Positions 1 through 9,293 of a DNA stretch of 64,000 nucleotides are shown piece after piece; within the stretch, counting starts at the first letter, position 1; each line of letters begins with the position of its first letter. Origin of the DNA: Terriglobus tenax (GTDB lineage Bacteria > Acidobacteriota > Terriglobia > Terriglobales > Acidobacteriaceae); NCBI RefSeq assembly GCF_025685395.1, contig NZ_JAGSYA010000004.1, positions 806,001 through 870,000 of the forward strand. Direction: 5' to 3'. The position numbers and the translations under genes are program-made. The notes under the pieces are model-generated. The model saw only the letters and a list, made by a program, of their open reading frames with translations. It did no database searches and was not told the DNA's origin.

Positions 1-1
1 C

Positions 2-2515
2 TACCGCAACGGCTTTGCCACGCAGACCACCGTCATCGACGTGCGCTCCTCCGATGTTGTGGAAAGCGCAATTACGCTGACCCTGTCGTCGCTCTCCACC
101 TCGATCACCGTCTTCTCCCAGACTCCGATCGGCCAGGCCGATACCGACACCAGCACGGTACCAATTCCCGTACAGACCGTCTCCGCGCAGCAACTCGCCG
201 ACGTCAATGCGCTCAACCTGGGCGACGGCCTCAACAAGCGCGTCAACGGCATCTACGTCAATGAGAACCAGGGCAATCCTTTCCAGATGGATGTGAACTA
301 CCGTGGCTACACCGCTTCCCCGCTGCTCGGTACGCCACAGGGACTTTCCGTATACATGGACGGCGTGCGCCAGAACCAGCCCTTCGGCGACGTCGTCTCC
401 TGGGACCTGATTCCGCAGGTCGCTATTCAGGACATGGAGCTGATCCCAGGCGCCAACCCGCTCTACGGCCTCAACTCACTCGGCGGAGCACTGGCCCTGC
501 GCACCAAGGACGGCATCTCGAACGCCGGCCTCACGGTCAAGGCCACTGGAGGAAGCTTCGGCCGCCGCGCCGTCGAAGGCGAGTGGGGAGGCTTCACCTC
601 CCGTGGCTTCAACTGGTACGTCGCCGGCAATCTCTATCACGAGGACGGATGGCGCAAGTACTCTCCCTCGGATGTGAAGCAGTCCTTCGCCAAGCTCGGC
701 TGGATCACCGGACGCACCACCATGTCGCTCTCCGGTGCATATGCTATCAACAACCTCACCGGCAACGGAACGCAGGACTTCCGCAATCTGAACCGCGACT
801 ACTCCAGCGTCTACACCATCCCCGACCAGACAAAGAATCACTCCCCCTCGCTGACCTTCAACGTCACACACGAGGTCAACAACAAGCTCACCCTTTCGGG
901 CAACGCCTACTATCGCTACATCCGCGCCAATACCTTCAACGGCGACCTGAACGACGACTCCTTCGACCAGTCGCTCTACACCCTCAGCACCGCCGAAAAG
1001 AACATTCTCACCGCCAACGGCTACACCGGCTTCCCCACCGGCGCAAGCAACGCCACGCAGCAGCCCTTCCCCTTCTGGCGCTGCATCGCACAGGGCCTGC
1101 TCAAGGACGAGCCCGGCGAAAAGTGCACCGGCATGGATACCTATGGCCAGAACAAGCAGACCGCCTACGGTCTCTCCGGTCTGCTCTCTTACCGCACCAC
1201 GCGCAATCGCTTTGCCGCCGGCGTCTCTTGGGACCGCAGCAGCCTCAGCTATTCGCAGATCTCGCAGTTTGGCTACCTGAATACCGATGGCGTCAGCATC
1301 ACCACCATCCCCGTCTTTGCGGACGGATCGACGGAAGACGACGGCGTTCCCAACGACACCCGCGTCAACCTGCATGGCAAGGTCAACGTCCCCAGCTTCT
1401 ACGCGACAGACACCATCCTGCTCTCGAAGTTCACCTTTACCTTTTCCGGCCGCTACAACCACGCCACCGTCGATAACTTCGACCGCCTGCCCTCTTCCGC
1501 CGGACGTGGCACGCTCACAGCAAAGTACAGCTACCAGCGCTTCAACCCCTCAGCGGGCATGACCTACCGCCTTGCTCCGCAGGCGACCGTCTACTTCAAC
1601 TACAGCGAAGGCAACCGCGCTCCCACCTCCACGGAGCTGGGCTGCGCCGATCCTGCATTCCCCTGCCGCCTGCCCAACGCCATGGTCAGCGATCCGCCGC
1701 TCAAGCAGGTAGTCAGCCGCACCTTCGAAGTGGGTATCCGTGGCAAGAATGAGAACCGCCTGCAGTGGAACGCCGGCTTCTTCCGTGGCACCAACTACGA
1801 CGACCTTCTCTTCGTATCGTCCACCGCCACCGGCTTCGGCTACTTCACCAACTTCGGCCGTACCATCCGCCAGGGCGTCGAGGCGGGCATCAGCTACCAG
1901 TTCCACCCCTTCACCTTCTCCACCAACTACACCTTCCTGCAGGCCACCTACGGCTCGGCACAGATCGTGGATGGCAGCGCCAGCAGCGCCAACGAAGCCG
2001 CCGAAGACGGCGCACGCGGTATTGGAGGCAACCAGGATATCTCCGCCGGAAACACCCTTCCGCAAACGCCGTCGCACATCCTGAAGTTCAACGCCGACTA
2101 TCGCCCCTCGCGCAAGCTGATGATCAACTTCAACGTCCTCTCCACCTCAGGTTCCTACGCACGAGGCAATGAGAACAACCAGCACCAGCCCGACGGAGTC
2201 TACTACCTCGGCGCCGGCCGCACAGACGCCTATGGCATCGCCAACGTCGGCGCTCGCTATACGTTCTCATCCAGGTTTGAGCTCTTCGCGCAGATCAACA
2301 ACCTGTTCGACACCCACTACGCCACAGCCGCGCAGCTCGGCGGAACGCCCTTTGACTCCAACGGCAACTTCATCGGCCGCCCCTTTGCGTCCATTCGCTA
2401 CGAAGGTGAAACCGTCTATCCCCTACGCCACTCCACCTTCCTCGCTCCCGGCGCTCCTATCAACGTCTTCGGTGGCCTCCGCGTCACCTTCCAGAAGAAA
2501 GCCCCAAAGGCTTAG
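2..2515 (+). CDS. TonB-dependent receptor, 5' end outside window
   Basis: Outer-membrane beta-barrel receptor expected to import a ligand with TonB energy; the ligand is unknown. The frame is open to the left edge, so the true start lies outside; the GTG at 41 is only an internal codon. The first ~35 visible residues look like the end of a carboxypeptidase-regulatory-like domain. A plug domain follows (VPIPVQTVSAQQLADVN, then SVYMDGVRQNQPFGD and PGANPLYGLNSLGGAL), then a long barrel with many alternating aromatic strands and a C-terminal barrel segment ending near GGLRVTFQKKAPKA. At least 838 residues are visible. A strong hairpin terminator follows directly, so this is probably the end of a transcription unit. 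The family call is firm; substrate is not inferable. Confidence 0.9.
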   Translation, partial: YRNGFATQTTVIDVRSSDVVESAITLTLSSLSTSITVFSQTPIGQADTDTSTVPIPVQTVSAQQLADVNALNLGDGLNKRVNGIYVNENQGNPFQMDVNYRGYTASPLLGTPQGLSVYMDGVRQNQPFGDVVSWDLIPQVAIQDMELIPGANPLYGLNSLGGALALRTKDGISNAGLTVKATGGSFGRRAVEGEWGGFTSRGFNWYVAGNLYHEDGWRKYSPSDVKQSFAKLGWITGRTTMSLSGAYAINNLTGNGTQDFRNLNRDYSSVYTIPDQTKNHSPSLTFNVTHEVNNKLTLSGNAYYRYIRANTFNGDLNDDSFDQSLYTLSTAEKNILTANGYTGFPTGASNATQQPFPFWRCIAQGLLKDEPGEKCTGMDTYGQNKQTAYGLSGLLSYRTTRNRFAAGVSWDRSSLSYSQISQFGYLNTDGVSITTIPVFADGSTEDDGVPNDTRVNLHGKVNVPSFYATDTILLSKFTFTFSGRYNHATVDNFDRLPSSAGRGTLTAKYSYQRFNPSAGMTYRLAPQATVYFNYSEGNRAPTSTELGCADPAFPCRLPNAMVSDPPLKQVVSRTFEVGIRGKNENRLQWNAGFFRGTNYDDLLFVSSTATGFGYFTNFGRTIRQGVEAGISYQFHPFTFSTNYTFLQATYGSAQIVDGSASSANEAAEDGARGIGGNQDISAGNTLPQTPSHILKFNADYRPSRKLMINFNVLSTSGSYARGNENNQHQPDGVYYLGAGRTDAYGIANVGARYTFSSRFELFAQINNLFDTHYATAAQLGGTPFDSNGNFIGRPFASIRYEGETVYPLRHSTFLAPGAPINVFGGLRVTFQKKAPKA

Positions 2516-2532
2516 CAACAGCACTGCACGCG

Positions 2533-2570
2533 GCCCCATCCTTCTTCAAAGGATGGGGCTTTTCCTTTTG
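2533..2570 (+). terminator. Rho-independent terminator after the TonB receptor
   Basis: Perfect 9-bp stem GCCCCATCC / GGATGGGGC (2533-2541 and 2551-2559) followed by a T-rich run. It sits 18 bp after the receptor stop codon. Confidence 0.85.
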
Positions 2571-2599
2571 CCCTTCCCCTTCTCGCTCTCCGTTGCCCT

Positions 2600-2688
2600 A
2601 TCATCCCGACCGAAGCCAAGCGGAGTGGGGAGACCTGTATTCGCCTTTATCTTTCTTGTCGTTTGTCATCCTGCAAGGATCTGCTTCT
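2600..2688 (+). repeat. Dispersed intergenic repeat, family 1 (two units)
   Basis: Two head-to-tail units: 2600-2640 begins TCATCCCGACCGAAGCC and ends in GACCTGT; 2665-2688 reads GTCATCCTGCAAGGATCTGC. They are joined by a T-rich linker. The same arrangement recurs near 21.5, 41.3 and 42.9 kb. This accounts for most of the 273-bp gap before the lipocalin gene. Confidence 0.75.
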
Positions 2689-2788
2689 CTCCAGTCATCC
2701 CTGGATGCCGCGACACACAGACATCACTCCATCAAAACTTCTCCCCCAAACATCCAGCACAGCAAAACGGCCATCCTAGAATCAAAAT

Positions 2789-3304
2789 ATGATCCGCACG
2801 GTCGCTGCACTTCTTCTGGGAACATCCTTTGCCATGAGCCAAACCACTCTCAAAACCGTCGAGAAGGTTGACCTTCAGCGCTATGCCGGCAAGTGGTATG
2901 AGCTTGCCCGCCTGCCCAATCGTTTTGAGAAGAAGTGCGACCGTGACGTAACAGCCGAGTATGCCCTGGATGGCAGCACCGTCTCCGTCACCAATACCTG
3001 CGTCCGGAAAGACGGCTCCCCTACCACTTCGCGCGGCAAGGCAAAGGTTGTGGATGCAGCCACCAACGCCAAACTCAAGGTGACCTTCTTCTGGCCCTTC
3101 TATGGCAACTACTGGGTCATCGGTCTCGATCCGGAGTATCGCTGGGCCATCGTCGGCGAGCCATCAAGGAAGTATCTCTGGATCCTCTCCCGCACTCCAT
3201 CCCTTCCCAGGGAGACAATGGATGGCATCCTGCAAAGGATCAAGGGAAGCGGCTACCGTCCGGAAGACCTTCTCATCACGCAACAGACTCTTGTGGCCAG
3301 GTAA
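2789..3304 (+). CDS. Lipocalin family protein (Blc-like)
   Basis: 171-residue bacterial lipocalin, expected to bind a lipid or other hydrophobic ligand at the envelope. A short hydrophobic N-terminus (MIRTVAALLLGTSFA) looks like a signal peptide. The lipocalin signature GKWYE lies at residues 34-38, followed by LPNRFEKKC. Further typical blocks are a strand around TNTC, the block NYWVIGLDPEYRWAIVG and a closing segment YLWILSRTP. Two cysteines (about 50 and 71) could form a disulfide. E. coli Blc has a lipobox; I see no clear lipobox cysteine here, so it may be periplasmic rather than lipid-anchored. It ends 33 bp before the convergent permease gene. Confidence 0.88.
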   Translation: MIRTVAALLLGTSFAMSQTTLKTVEKVDLQRYAGKWYELARLPNRFEKKCDRDVTAEYALDGSTVSVTNTCVRKDGSPTTSRGKAKVVDAATNAKLKVTFFWPFYGNYWVIGLDPEYRWAIVGEPSRKYLWILSRTPSLPRETMDGILQRIKGSGYRPEDLLITQQTLVAR

Positions 3305-3337
3305 CCCACTCCCCCAGCAAGTTACCTGGCCACTCCT

Positions 3338-4756
3338 CTACGCTCGCGAGGCAACGCGTGAGCGGAGGAAATAGACAACCAGTCCGGTGACGGCAACCAT
3401 GCCCGCCAGCTTGAGTTCCGCGCCAAAGTTCTTCCTCGAAAACAGGATGAAGAGGAAGCCAACCATCGCCAGAACCGCCGGCAACGGATAAAGCGGCATG
3501 CGAAACCGGCCCTGCTTCCGCCGCTCCTCGCGGTGCTTCGGCGTCATCACCGCAACGCCCTGCATCAGGAACTGAAAGACAATGCGGATAATCACCAGCG
3601 ATGCAATCACCTCCTGCAGACGCAGCAGGCAAAGCAGCATCGCGATGGCCCCAAGCGTAAACAGCGACACCGCCGGAATGTGATACCGGGCATGCACCTT
3701 GCCAAAGACAGCCGGAAAGTTCCCATCCAGCGCCGCCGCAAACGGGATACGGGAATAGCCCAGCAACAACCCGAAGACCGACGCCAGCGAAGCGGTCGCG
3801 ATCAACACCACGACAATCGACGCCGCCGAATGCGCCCACGCATGCGAAGCAAAGGCCGTCTGCACAAACGCCGCCATGGTGTACTGGCGCGCCGAATCGT
3901 CATGCGTCAGGGCCATCATTGATTTCCACGGAAGAACGCCCAGCACCGAGATATTCATCAGCACATACAGCGTGCCCACAATCACAATCGATCCCAGCAC
4001 AGCGCGTGGAATCGTCTTCTCCGGCTTCTCTACCTCGGCGCCCAGGAAGCAGGCGTTGTAGTAACCCCAGTAGTCATACGCAGACACCAGCAGTCCCGCA
4101 CCCAGGCCATAGAAGAAGGCTGAATCCAGGTGGAACGCGCTCGCCGGAAACGAAAACGCCATGCTCGGAGAAAAGTGCGTAAAGCCTACCAGGATCACGC
4201 CCACCAGCGTCGCAATCACAATCGCGCCCGTCACACGCGCAATCCGTCCCACATGGGCCACCGGACGATACAACGCGATCAACGCAATGCCACAGGCACT
4301 CATCGCAATCAGCGTCTGACCGCTGAAAATAATCGGAGCATGAAAAAGGCTTCCACTCAGAATCGGCTTCGATGCGGAGGGCACAAACCACGTCACATAC
4401 TGCGCAAAGCCAATGCATCCTGAAGCAATCGAAAGCGGCGCAGAGAGCAGGAGCTGCCAGGCATAAAGGAAAGCAAAAACCTTTCCCGCACCGTTTTTGC
4501 CATAGATGTTCTTCAGGTACGCATACGACCCGCCAGCCTCGGGATACGCGGTCCCCAGCTCACTCCACACGCAGCCGTCGCACAGCGAAAGCAGCGCGCC
4601 CAGAATCCAGCCAAGCATGGCCTGCGGTCCACCCATCGCCGTCACAATCAGCGGCAGAGTGATAAACGGACCAACGCCCACCATGTCGATAATGTTGGCG
4701 CTGGTCGCAGCCGTGGTCGAAAGACCACGTACCAGGTGAGGGTTCTTCTCAGTCAC
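3338..4756 (-). CDS. APC-family amino acid permease
   Basis: Inner-membrane amino acid/polyamine/organocation transporter of about 472 residues with roughly 12 hydrophobic segments. The first helix carries the APC-type glycine-rich motif (MVGVGPFITLPLIV) and the second region has SELGTAYPEAGGSYAYLKN, typical of the family. Start choice: a GTG at 4756 lies 8 bp inside the end of the upstream lyase gene with AAGG upstream; a TTG at 4762 is the alternative. Either way it overlaps the lyase gene, so the two are translationally coupled. The substrate is not visible from sequence; coupling to an argininosuccinate-lyase-like enzyme suggests an amino acid related to its reaction, which is inference. 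Confidence 0.9.
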   Translation of the reverse strand: MTEKNPHLVRGLSTTAATSANIIDMVGVGPFITLPLIVTAMGGPQAMLGWILGALLSLCDGCVWSELGTAYPEAGGSYAYLKNIYGKNGAGKVFAFLYAWQLLLSAPLSIASGCIGFAQYVTWFVPSASKPILSGSLFHAPIIFSGQTLIAMSACGIALIALYRPVAHVGRIARVTGAIVIATLVGVILVGFTHFSPSMAFSFPASAFHLDSAFFYGLGAGLLVSAYDYWGYYNACFLGAEVEKPEKTIPRAVLGSIVIVGTLYVLMNISVLGVLPWKSMMALTHDDSARQYTMAAFVQTAFASHAWAHSAASIVVVLIATASLASVFGLLLGYSRIPFAAALDGNFPAVFGKVHARYHIPAVSLFTLGAIAMLLCLLRLQEVIASLVIIRIVFQFLMQGVAVMTPKHREERRKQGRFRMPLYPLPAVLAMVGFLFILFSRKNFGAELKLAGMVAVTGLVVYFLRSRVASRA

Positions 4757-6230
4757 GGCCAAACGCCTTCACCGCGGCATGCAGATTGTTGGATGCCGCC
4801 GTCAGATGCTCCACCTCGCCAAACCGCCATGCGGCATCCTCCGCCGCCTGCTTCTGCGCCCGCTCAATCTGCGGGTCCAGCGCACTCGGAGCAGGACCTC
4901 CAGGCGTGGTGCGCACAGCCACGAAGTTCTCAGGATCAAGAGCCCGCAGCAGCGCATTCCGGCTCAACACCTGGGCCTGCTTCTCCTGCAATGCCTTCTC
5001 CACAAAGTCCACCATCGCCGCCGGCTGGTAGCGCCCGTTCGACGCCTTCACCGCGGCCGACACAATCGTATGCGCATCGTGGAAAGACAACCGCGCATCG
5101 CGTGCCAGCGTATCCGCCAGTTCCGTCACCGCCAGAAAGTCACCATGCGCACGCTCGGCCATGCGTTCAAAGTTATAGGAGGTCTCTTCCAGCACGCCAG
5201 CCATCAGGCGCAGAGCGCGCAGGCCATCCGCAAAGGCCAGGTCCACCAGCGGCTGAAGCGAATCTTCGCTGTCGTTCATATCCGCAAACGGAGTGTTATG
5301 CAGCGAGTTCAACACCGCCTGCGACTCGCTCATCGCACGCGACGCCAGGATGCGGGCATGCTCCAGCGGCACCGGGTTCCGCTTCTGCGGCATGATGCTG
5401 GAGACCTGCACGTATCCATCAGACAAACGCAGGAAACCGAACTCGGCTGTGGACCACAGCAGCATCTCCTGCGCAAAGCGGCCAAAGTTCACCATCAGCG
5501 TGGCCAGCACCGAACACGACTCGGTAATGTAATCCACCGCCGCAATCGCGCCGTACGTATTGACCTGCAGACCTTTGAAGCCAAGCAGCTCCGCCGTGCG
5601 CTCGCGATGAATCGGAAATCCGGTACCCGTAATCGCGCAGGCTCCAAGCGGTGAACGATTCACGCGGGCATACGCCGCACGGACACGCTCGGTATCGCGC
5701 TCCAGCACTTCAACAAAGGCCATCAGGTAGTGCCCCAGCGTCGTCGGCTGCGCCGGCTGGTTGTGTGTATACGCCGGAATCAGCGTCGCACGCTGTTCAC
5801 TGGCAATCTTCAACAGCGCAGACCGTACCGCGATGCAGGCTTCCGCCACCTCCAGCAGGCGCTTGCGCAGCACCATGCGGTACATCGTCATATCAAGGTC
5901 GTTGCGCGAGCGGGCGGTATGAACGCGCCCGGCATCTTCTTCGCCGCAGAGTTCGGCGAGCTTCTTCTCCACCAGGAAGAACAGGTCTTCGACGGATCCG
6001 TCATACTTCGCTGCGGCAATCTCTTCCATCGGAAGCAATGCAAGCCCGCGGAAGCAATTGGCCGCCGTCTCCCGCGAGATGATCTTCTGCTCGGCCAGCA
6101 TCAGCACGTGAGCGTAATCAATCTCCAGCATGGAGGGCAAAAACAAACGTTGCGCGTCATGGAAGACGTGAGAGAGCACCTGTTCACGATAAACGTCTGC
6201 CGGAAACTTTGAACTCTTCGAGGATGCCAT
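4749..6230 (-). CDS. Argininosuccinate lyase-like enzyme (fumarase/aspartase superfamily)
   Basis: 493-residue member of the superfamily that cleaves a C-N bond with release of fumarate; argininosuccinate lyase makes arginine plus fumarate. Visible motifs: HTARSRND at 104-111, the catalytic His region THNQPAQPTTLGH at 155-167, and the mobile-loop signature SSIMPQKRNP at 277-286 with the catalytic serine. It is some 30 residues longer than usual ArgH. It is not with arg biosynthesis genes but overlaps an amino acid permease and follows a TonB receptor, so a catabolic or specialised role is possible. AAAGGAATC precedes ATG 6230 as a good ribosome site. ArgH activity is likely but a paralogue with another substrate is not excluded. 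Confidence 0.85.
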   Translation of the reverse strand: MASSKSSKFPADVYREQVLSHVFHDAQRLFLPSMLEIDYAHVLMLAEQKIISRETAANCFRGLALLPMEEIAAAKYDGSVEDLFFLVEKKLAELCGEEDAGRVHTARSRNDLDMTMYRMVLRKRLLEVAEACIAVRSALLKIASEQRATLIPAYTHNQPAQPTTLGHYLMAFVEVLERDTERVRAAYARVNRSPLGACAITGTGFPIHRERTAELLGFKGLQVNTYGAIAAVDYITESCSVLATLMVNFGRFAQEMLLWSTAEFGFLRLSDGYVQVSSIMPQKRNPVPLEHARILASRAMSESQAVLNSLHNTPFADMNDSEDSLQPLVDLAFADGLRALRLMAGVLEETSYNFERMAERAHGDFLAVTELADTLARDARLSFHDAHTIVSAAVKASNGRYQPAAMVDFVEKALQEKQAQVLSRNALLRALDPENFVAVRTTPGGPAPSALDPQIERAQKQAAEDAAWRFGEVEHLTAASNNLHAAVKAFGRD

Positions 6231-6253
6231 GATTCCTTTGCTAAATAAGTTGA

Positions 6254-6279
6254 GGCCGCAGGATGGTTTGCCTGCGGCC
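6254..6279 (-). terminator. Hairpin between TonB receptor and lyase gene
   Basis: Perfect 9-bp inverted repeat GGCCGCAGG / CCTGCGGCC (6254-6262 and 6271-6279). On the minus strand it is followed by CTCAACTTATTTAG, only moderately T-rich. It could terminate or partly attenuate transcription from the receptor into the lyase gene. Confidence 0.55.
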
Positions 6280-6293
6280 CCGGGTTTACATCG

Positions 6294-9185
6294 TTAGAAA
6301 CGTACCGCCGCGCCCCACTGGACAATACGCTGTTCCAGTACGCTGCTGCGCTGGGTGGTAACGGCGCCTGTTCCCACGCCGGTGGTAGTATTCACCGCCT
6401 GCGTTACCGCCAGTCCGGTGATGTTGTTCGTGTTGGTGATATTGTTCGCTTCCAGGAAGAACGTGGGAGCGAAACGGTCAACAATCTTCGGGAAGGTACG
6501 CGTGTAACGCGCATCCACCTGGTAGATCGAGGGGCTGCGGAGCGAGTTCCTACCAACAAAGGCAGGACGCGCCACACCGCTGGTCGCCGTATCACCATAG
6601 AAGGTCGTGTTGCTGGCCAGCAACGTTGCCTGGTCACCCGAGGACAGGTTGCCCAGGATAGCCAGCATGTTGTTGTTCGCCAGCAGCCGTCCAACCGGAT
6701 TGCTGAGGTCAAACTTCGGCTCCAGAACAGCGGACATGTTGAACGCATTCGGACGGTTGACCGAAGCATTGCCGCGATCGAACTTCTTGTTCAGCGTGTT
6801 CGAAACACCCAGGTTCTGCTCAAAGGTGTTTACCTCAGGAGCATCCGAGATCACATGCGACCACGTGTAGCTGGCATTGAACTGCATACCGCGCCACGGA
6901 GTCATGGTCAGGTTCGTGAACATCGCGTTGTAGCTGGAGTTTGCACCCGACTCGACACGGTTCACCTCGTTGAAGCGTGCATCGTAACGCGTCGTTGCGC
7001 TGACCGTGTTGCTGAACGTGGGACGTCCGTCGGCGAGCGTCACTCCCGTCGGAATCACGTTGATGTTGTGACGCCACGGAAGATTACGTCCGTTCGACAG
7101 AATGTAGCCGATCGTGGCCGAAATATGGCTGTTGACCTGCTGCGTGATCTGCGCGTTGACGTTCCAGGTGTACTCGTTCTTGATGTTCGGGTTGATGGTC
7201 GTTACGTTCTGCGTCGCAACTGAACCGATCGAGGAAGGAATGCTGGGAAAAGCGGGGCGACCAGGAGTACCCGGAGTGCCACCATTGTAGGTAAAGGATG
7301 CAACACGGTTGGAGCCATCGAGGTTAAGCGCATTGAACCAAAGGTTCGTCGGCGTCTGCTGGTAGAAGATACCGGCAGAAACCTTGACCACCGTTGTGTC
7401 TGAAGCGCGATAGCTGAAGCCGAGACGGGGAGCAAAGTTCGTGTTCGGAATATTGAACTTACGCGAATCCGCATACGGTGCGTTCGCATTGGCCTGAGGC
7501 GCACCAAAGCGGTCATACCGCAAACCGTACACCATGGTAAGGCGCGGGCTAAGCTGCCATGTGTCCTGCGCATAACCGCCGTAGAACAGAGAAGCATATC
7601 CAACGCCGCTGGCATCGGTCTGGGAAGCGTAGTTTGCATAGCCATACGGATCGGTTCCGTTGCGGGCATTCAGATATGCCTGAACGGTCGCGAAGGTATA
7701 GCGATTGAACGATGCGGACCTCTGACGGTTCTGGATCTGCGCCAGTACGAAGCCGGCCTTGAAGGTATGCCGTCCGCGCACGTAGCTGATGTTTTCTGAA
7801 CCGGAAGGCTGCTTATCCGTGTACTGCGTGCCGGCGCTGCTGGTGTTGCCAAAGGCAGCAATGTTGGTGATCACGATCGCAGGGCCAGTTCCCGCGCTCG
7901 CCCCGGCCGTGTACACATTGGCGCGGAAAGGAACCGAGAGACGGAGCTCATTGACCAGGCTGTTGGTCAGTGTAGACACAAGCTGAATGCCAAAAACGTG
8001 GGCACGATCCTTATAGTCGGCGTTCGCGCTGGTTGCGTTAATGCCGCCAACCTGCGTGTTCGCCGGGAAGGAGTTCTGGAAGTAGTTATAGCGCATGAAA
8101 ATGGAATGCTTCGGCGTGATGGTGTAATCCACGCGGGCATCCATAAACTTGCCCTGCAGAGTGCCCTGCCCCGGAACCAGTTCCGAGGCTCCCAGTCCAA
8201 GCTGTGCGGCGTTCCCCGCCGTAATGGTCACAGGCGTCGGGCTGCCACGCTTCAGCTGCTCATACGCGCCGAAGAAGAACAGCTTGTCCTTGATCACCGG
8301 ACCGCCCACATTGAAGGCATGATCTTCCAGGATCAGGTTCGGCTTGGCAGGATTGGTCACCTTGCTTTGTAACAGCGGATAGGCCGTTGCATCCACCCAG
8401 CGCTTCACGAACTCATACTTGCCGTGGAACTGGTTCGTACCGGAGTTGGAAATGACGTTGTACACGTCACCCGTCGTCCATCCATACTCAGGAGCAAACG
8501 AGTTGGAAACCGTCTGCACTTCCTTCACAAAGATGTTGCCGATCGGGAACAGGCGCAGACCGATACGGTCCGCCTCGGTATTCACCATACCGTCCAGCTG
8601 ATAGTTGATGCGGTCCATCAGGCCGTTGGTGTTCAGCGTACGCGGAATGCCAAGCTCAGGGTTCGGGTGACCCGAAACGCCCGGCTGGAACACGATGAAG
8701 TTGTACGGATTACGCGAGGTCAGCGGCACGTTCTCAACTTCAACAGAGCTGAGCGTGCGCTGCACATTCAGGTTCGTCGGATCGATGGAAGCAATGGAGG
8801 CTTCCACCGTCACAGCAGTCGCAGCAGAACCGATCTTCAGGTTGCCATCAATCGCGGCCTCCGTGCCTGCATTCAGGTTTACTCCGGAGACAGTCAACGG
8901 TGAAAAGCCATCGGAGGTGATATTGACGGTGTATTCACCCAATGGCAGATTGACCAGAACATAATAACCATCAGAGCCGGTCGTGATCGTACGCGTAAAG
9001 CCTACAGACGGATTGGTAACAGTAATCGAAGCGCCAGCAATCGCTGCGCCGCTCGGATCCGCGACTCGACCGCGGATTGTTCCATTGATGGATTGCGACT
9101 GAGCGAATGCGGCAGGACTGGAAACCGCCACAGGCGCCAGCATGGCAACCGATAGTAGAACTGATCGAACCCGATGAGTTCTCAT
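6294..9185 (-). CDS. TonB-dependent receptor, Oar-like (acidobacterial type)
   Basis: 963-residue outer-membrane protein. It has a signal peptide ending around SPAAFAQSQS (residue ~30). A carboxypeptidase-regulatory-like domain follows at about 33-115 (INGTIRGRVADPSGAAIAGA...), then a plug domain at about 120-250 (ending SFAPEYGWTTGDVYNVISNSGTN) and a barrel to the C-terminal phenylalanine (WGAAVRF). This architecture is the one massively expanded in Acidobacteria and is usually tied to uptake of large organic substrates; its ligand is unknown here. GGGGAGGG stands 7 bp before ATG 9185. The gene lies between the ROK regulator and the lyase-permease pair on the same strand, so co-regulation is plausible. 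Confidence 0.92.
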   Translation of the reverse strand: MRTHRVRSVLLSVAMLAPVAVSSPAAFAQSQSINGTIRGRVADPSGAAIAGASITVTNPSVGFTRTITTGSDGYYVLVNLPLGEYTVNITSDGFSPLTVSGVNLNAGTEAAIDGNLKIGSAATAVTVEASIASIDPTNLNVQRTLSSVEVENVPLTSRNPYNFIVFQPGVSGHPNPELGIPRTLNTNGLMDRINYQLDGMVNTEADRIGLRLFPIGNIFVKEVQTVSNSFAPEYGWTTGDVYNVISNSGTNQFHGKYEFVKRWVDATAYPLLQSKVTNPAKPNLILEDHAFNVGGPVIKDKLFFFGAYEQLKRGSPTPVTITAGNAAQLGLGASELVPGQGTLQGKFMDARVDYTITPKHSIFMRYNYFQNSFPANTQVGGINATSANADYKDRAHVFGIQLVSTLTNSLVNELRLSVPFRANVYTAGASAGTGPAIVITNIAAFGNTSSAGTQYTDKQPSGSENISYVRGRHTFKAGFVLAQIQNRQRSASFNRYTFATVQAYLNARNGTDPYGYANYASQTDASGVGYASLFYGGYAQDTWQLSPRLTMVYGLRYDRFGAPQANANAPYADSRKFNIPNTNFAPRLGFSYRASDTTVVKVSAGIFYQQTPTNLWFNALNLDGSNRVASFTYNGGTPGTPGRPAFPSIPSSIGSVATQNVTTINPNIKNEYTWNVNAQITQQVNSHISATIGYILSNGRNLPWRHNINVIPTGVTLADGRPTFSNTVSATTRYDARFNEVNRVESGANSSYNAMFTNLTMTPWRGMQFNASYTWSHVISDAPEVNTFEQNLGVSNTLNKKFDRGNASVNRPNAFNMSAVLEPKFDLSNPVGRLLANNNMLAILGNLSSGDQATLLASNTTFYGDTATSGVARPAFVGRNSLRSPSIYQVDARYTRTFPKIVDRFAPTFFLEANNITNTNNITGLAVTQAVNTTTGVGTGAVTTQRSSVLEQRIVQWGAAVRF

Positions 9186-9242
9186 TATTTTTGACCCTCC
9201 CCGAATAGCAACTGACCTTTTGAATTGGAATCATGTACTGCG

Positions 9243-9270
9243 CTCCCGGAAGCGACTACTCTTCCGGGAG
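9243..9270 (-). other. Hairpin between ROK regulator and TonB receptor
   Basis: Perfect 10-bp inverted repeat CTCCCGGAAG / CTTCCGGGAG with an 8-nt loop. No T run follows on either strand, so it may be an mRNA stability or processing structure rather than a full terminator. Confidence 0.5.
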
Positions 9271-9293
9271 TTCGTCACTGCCTAGCCCTCACT

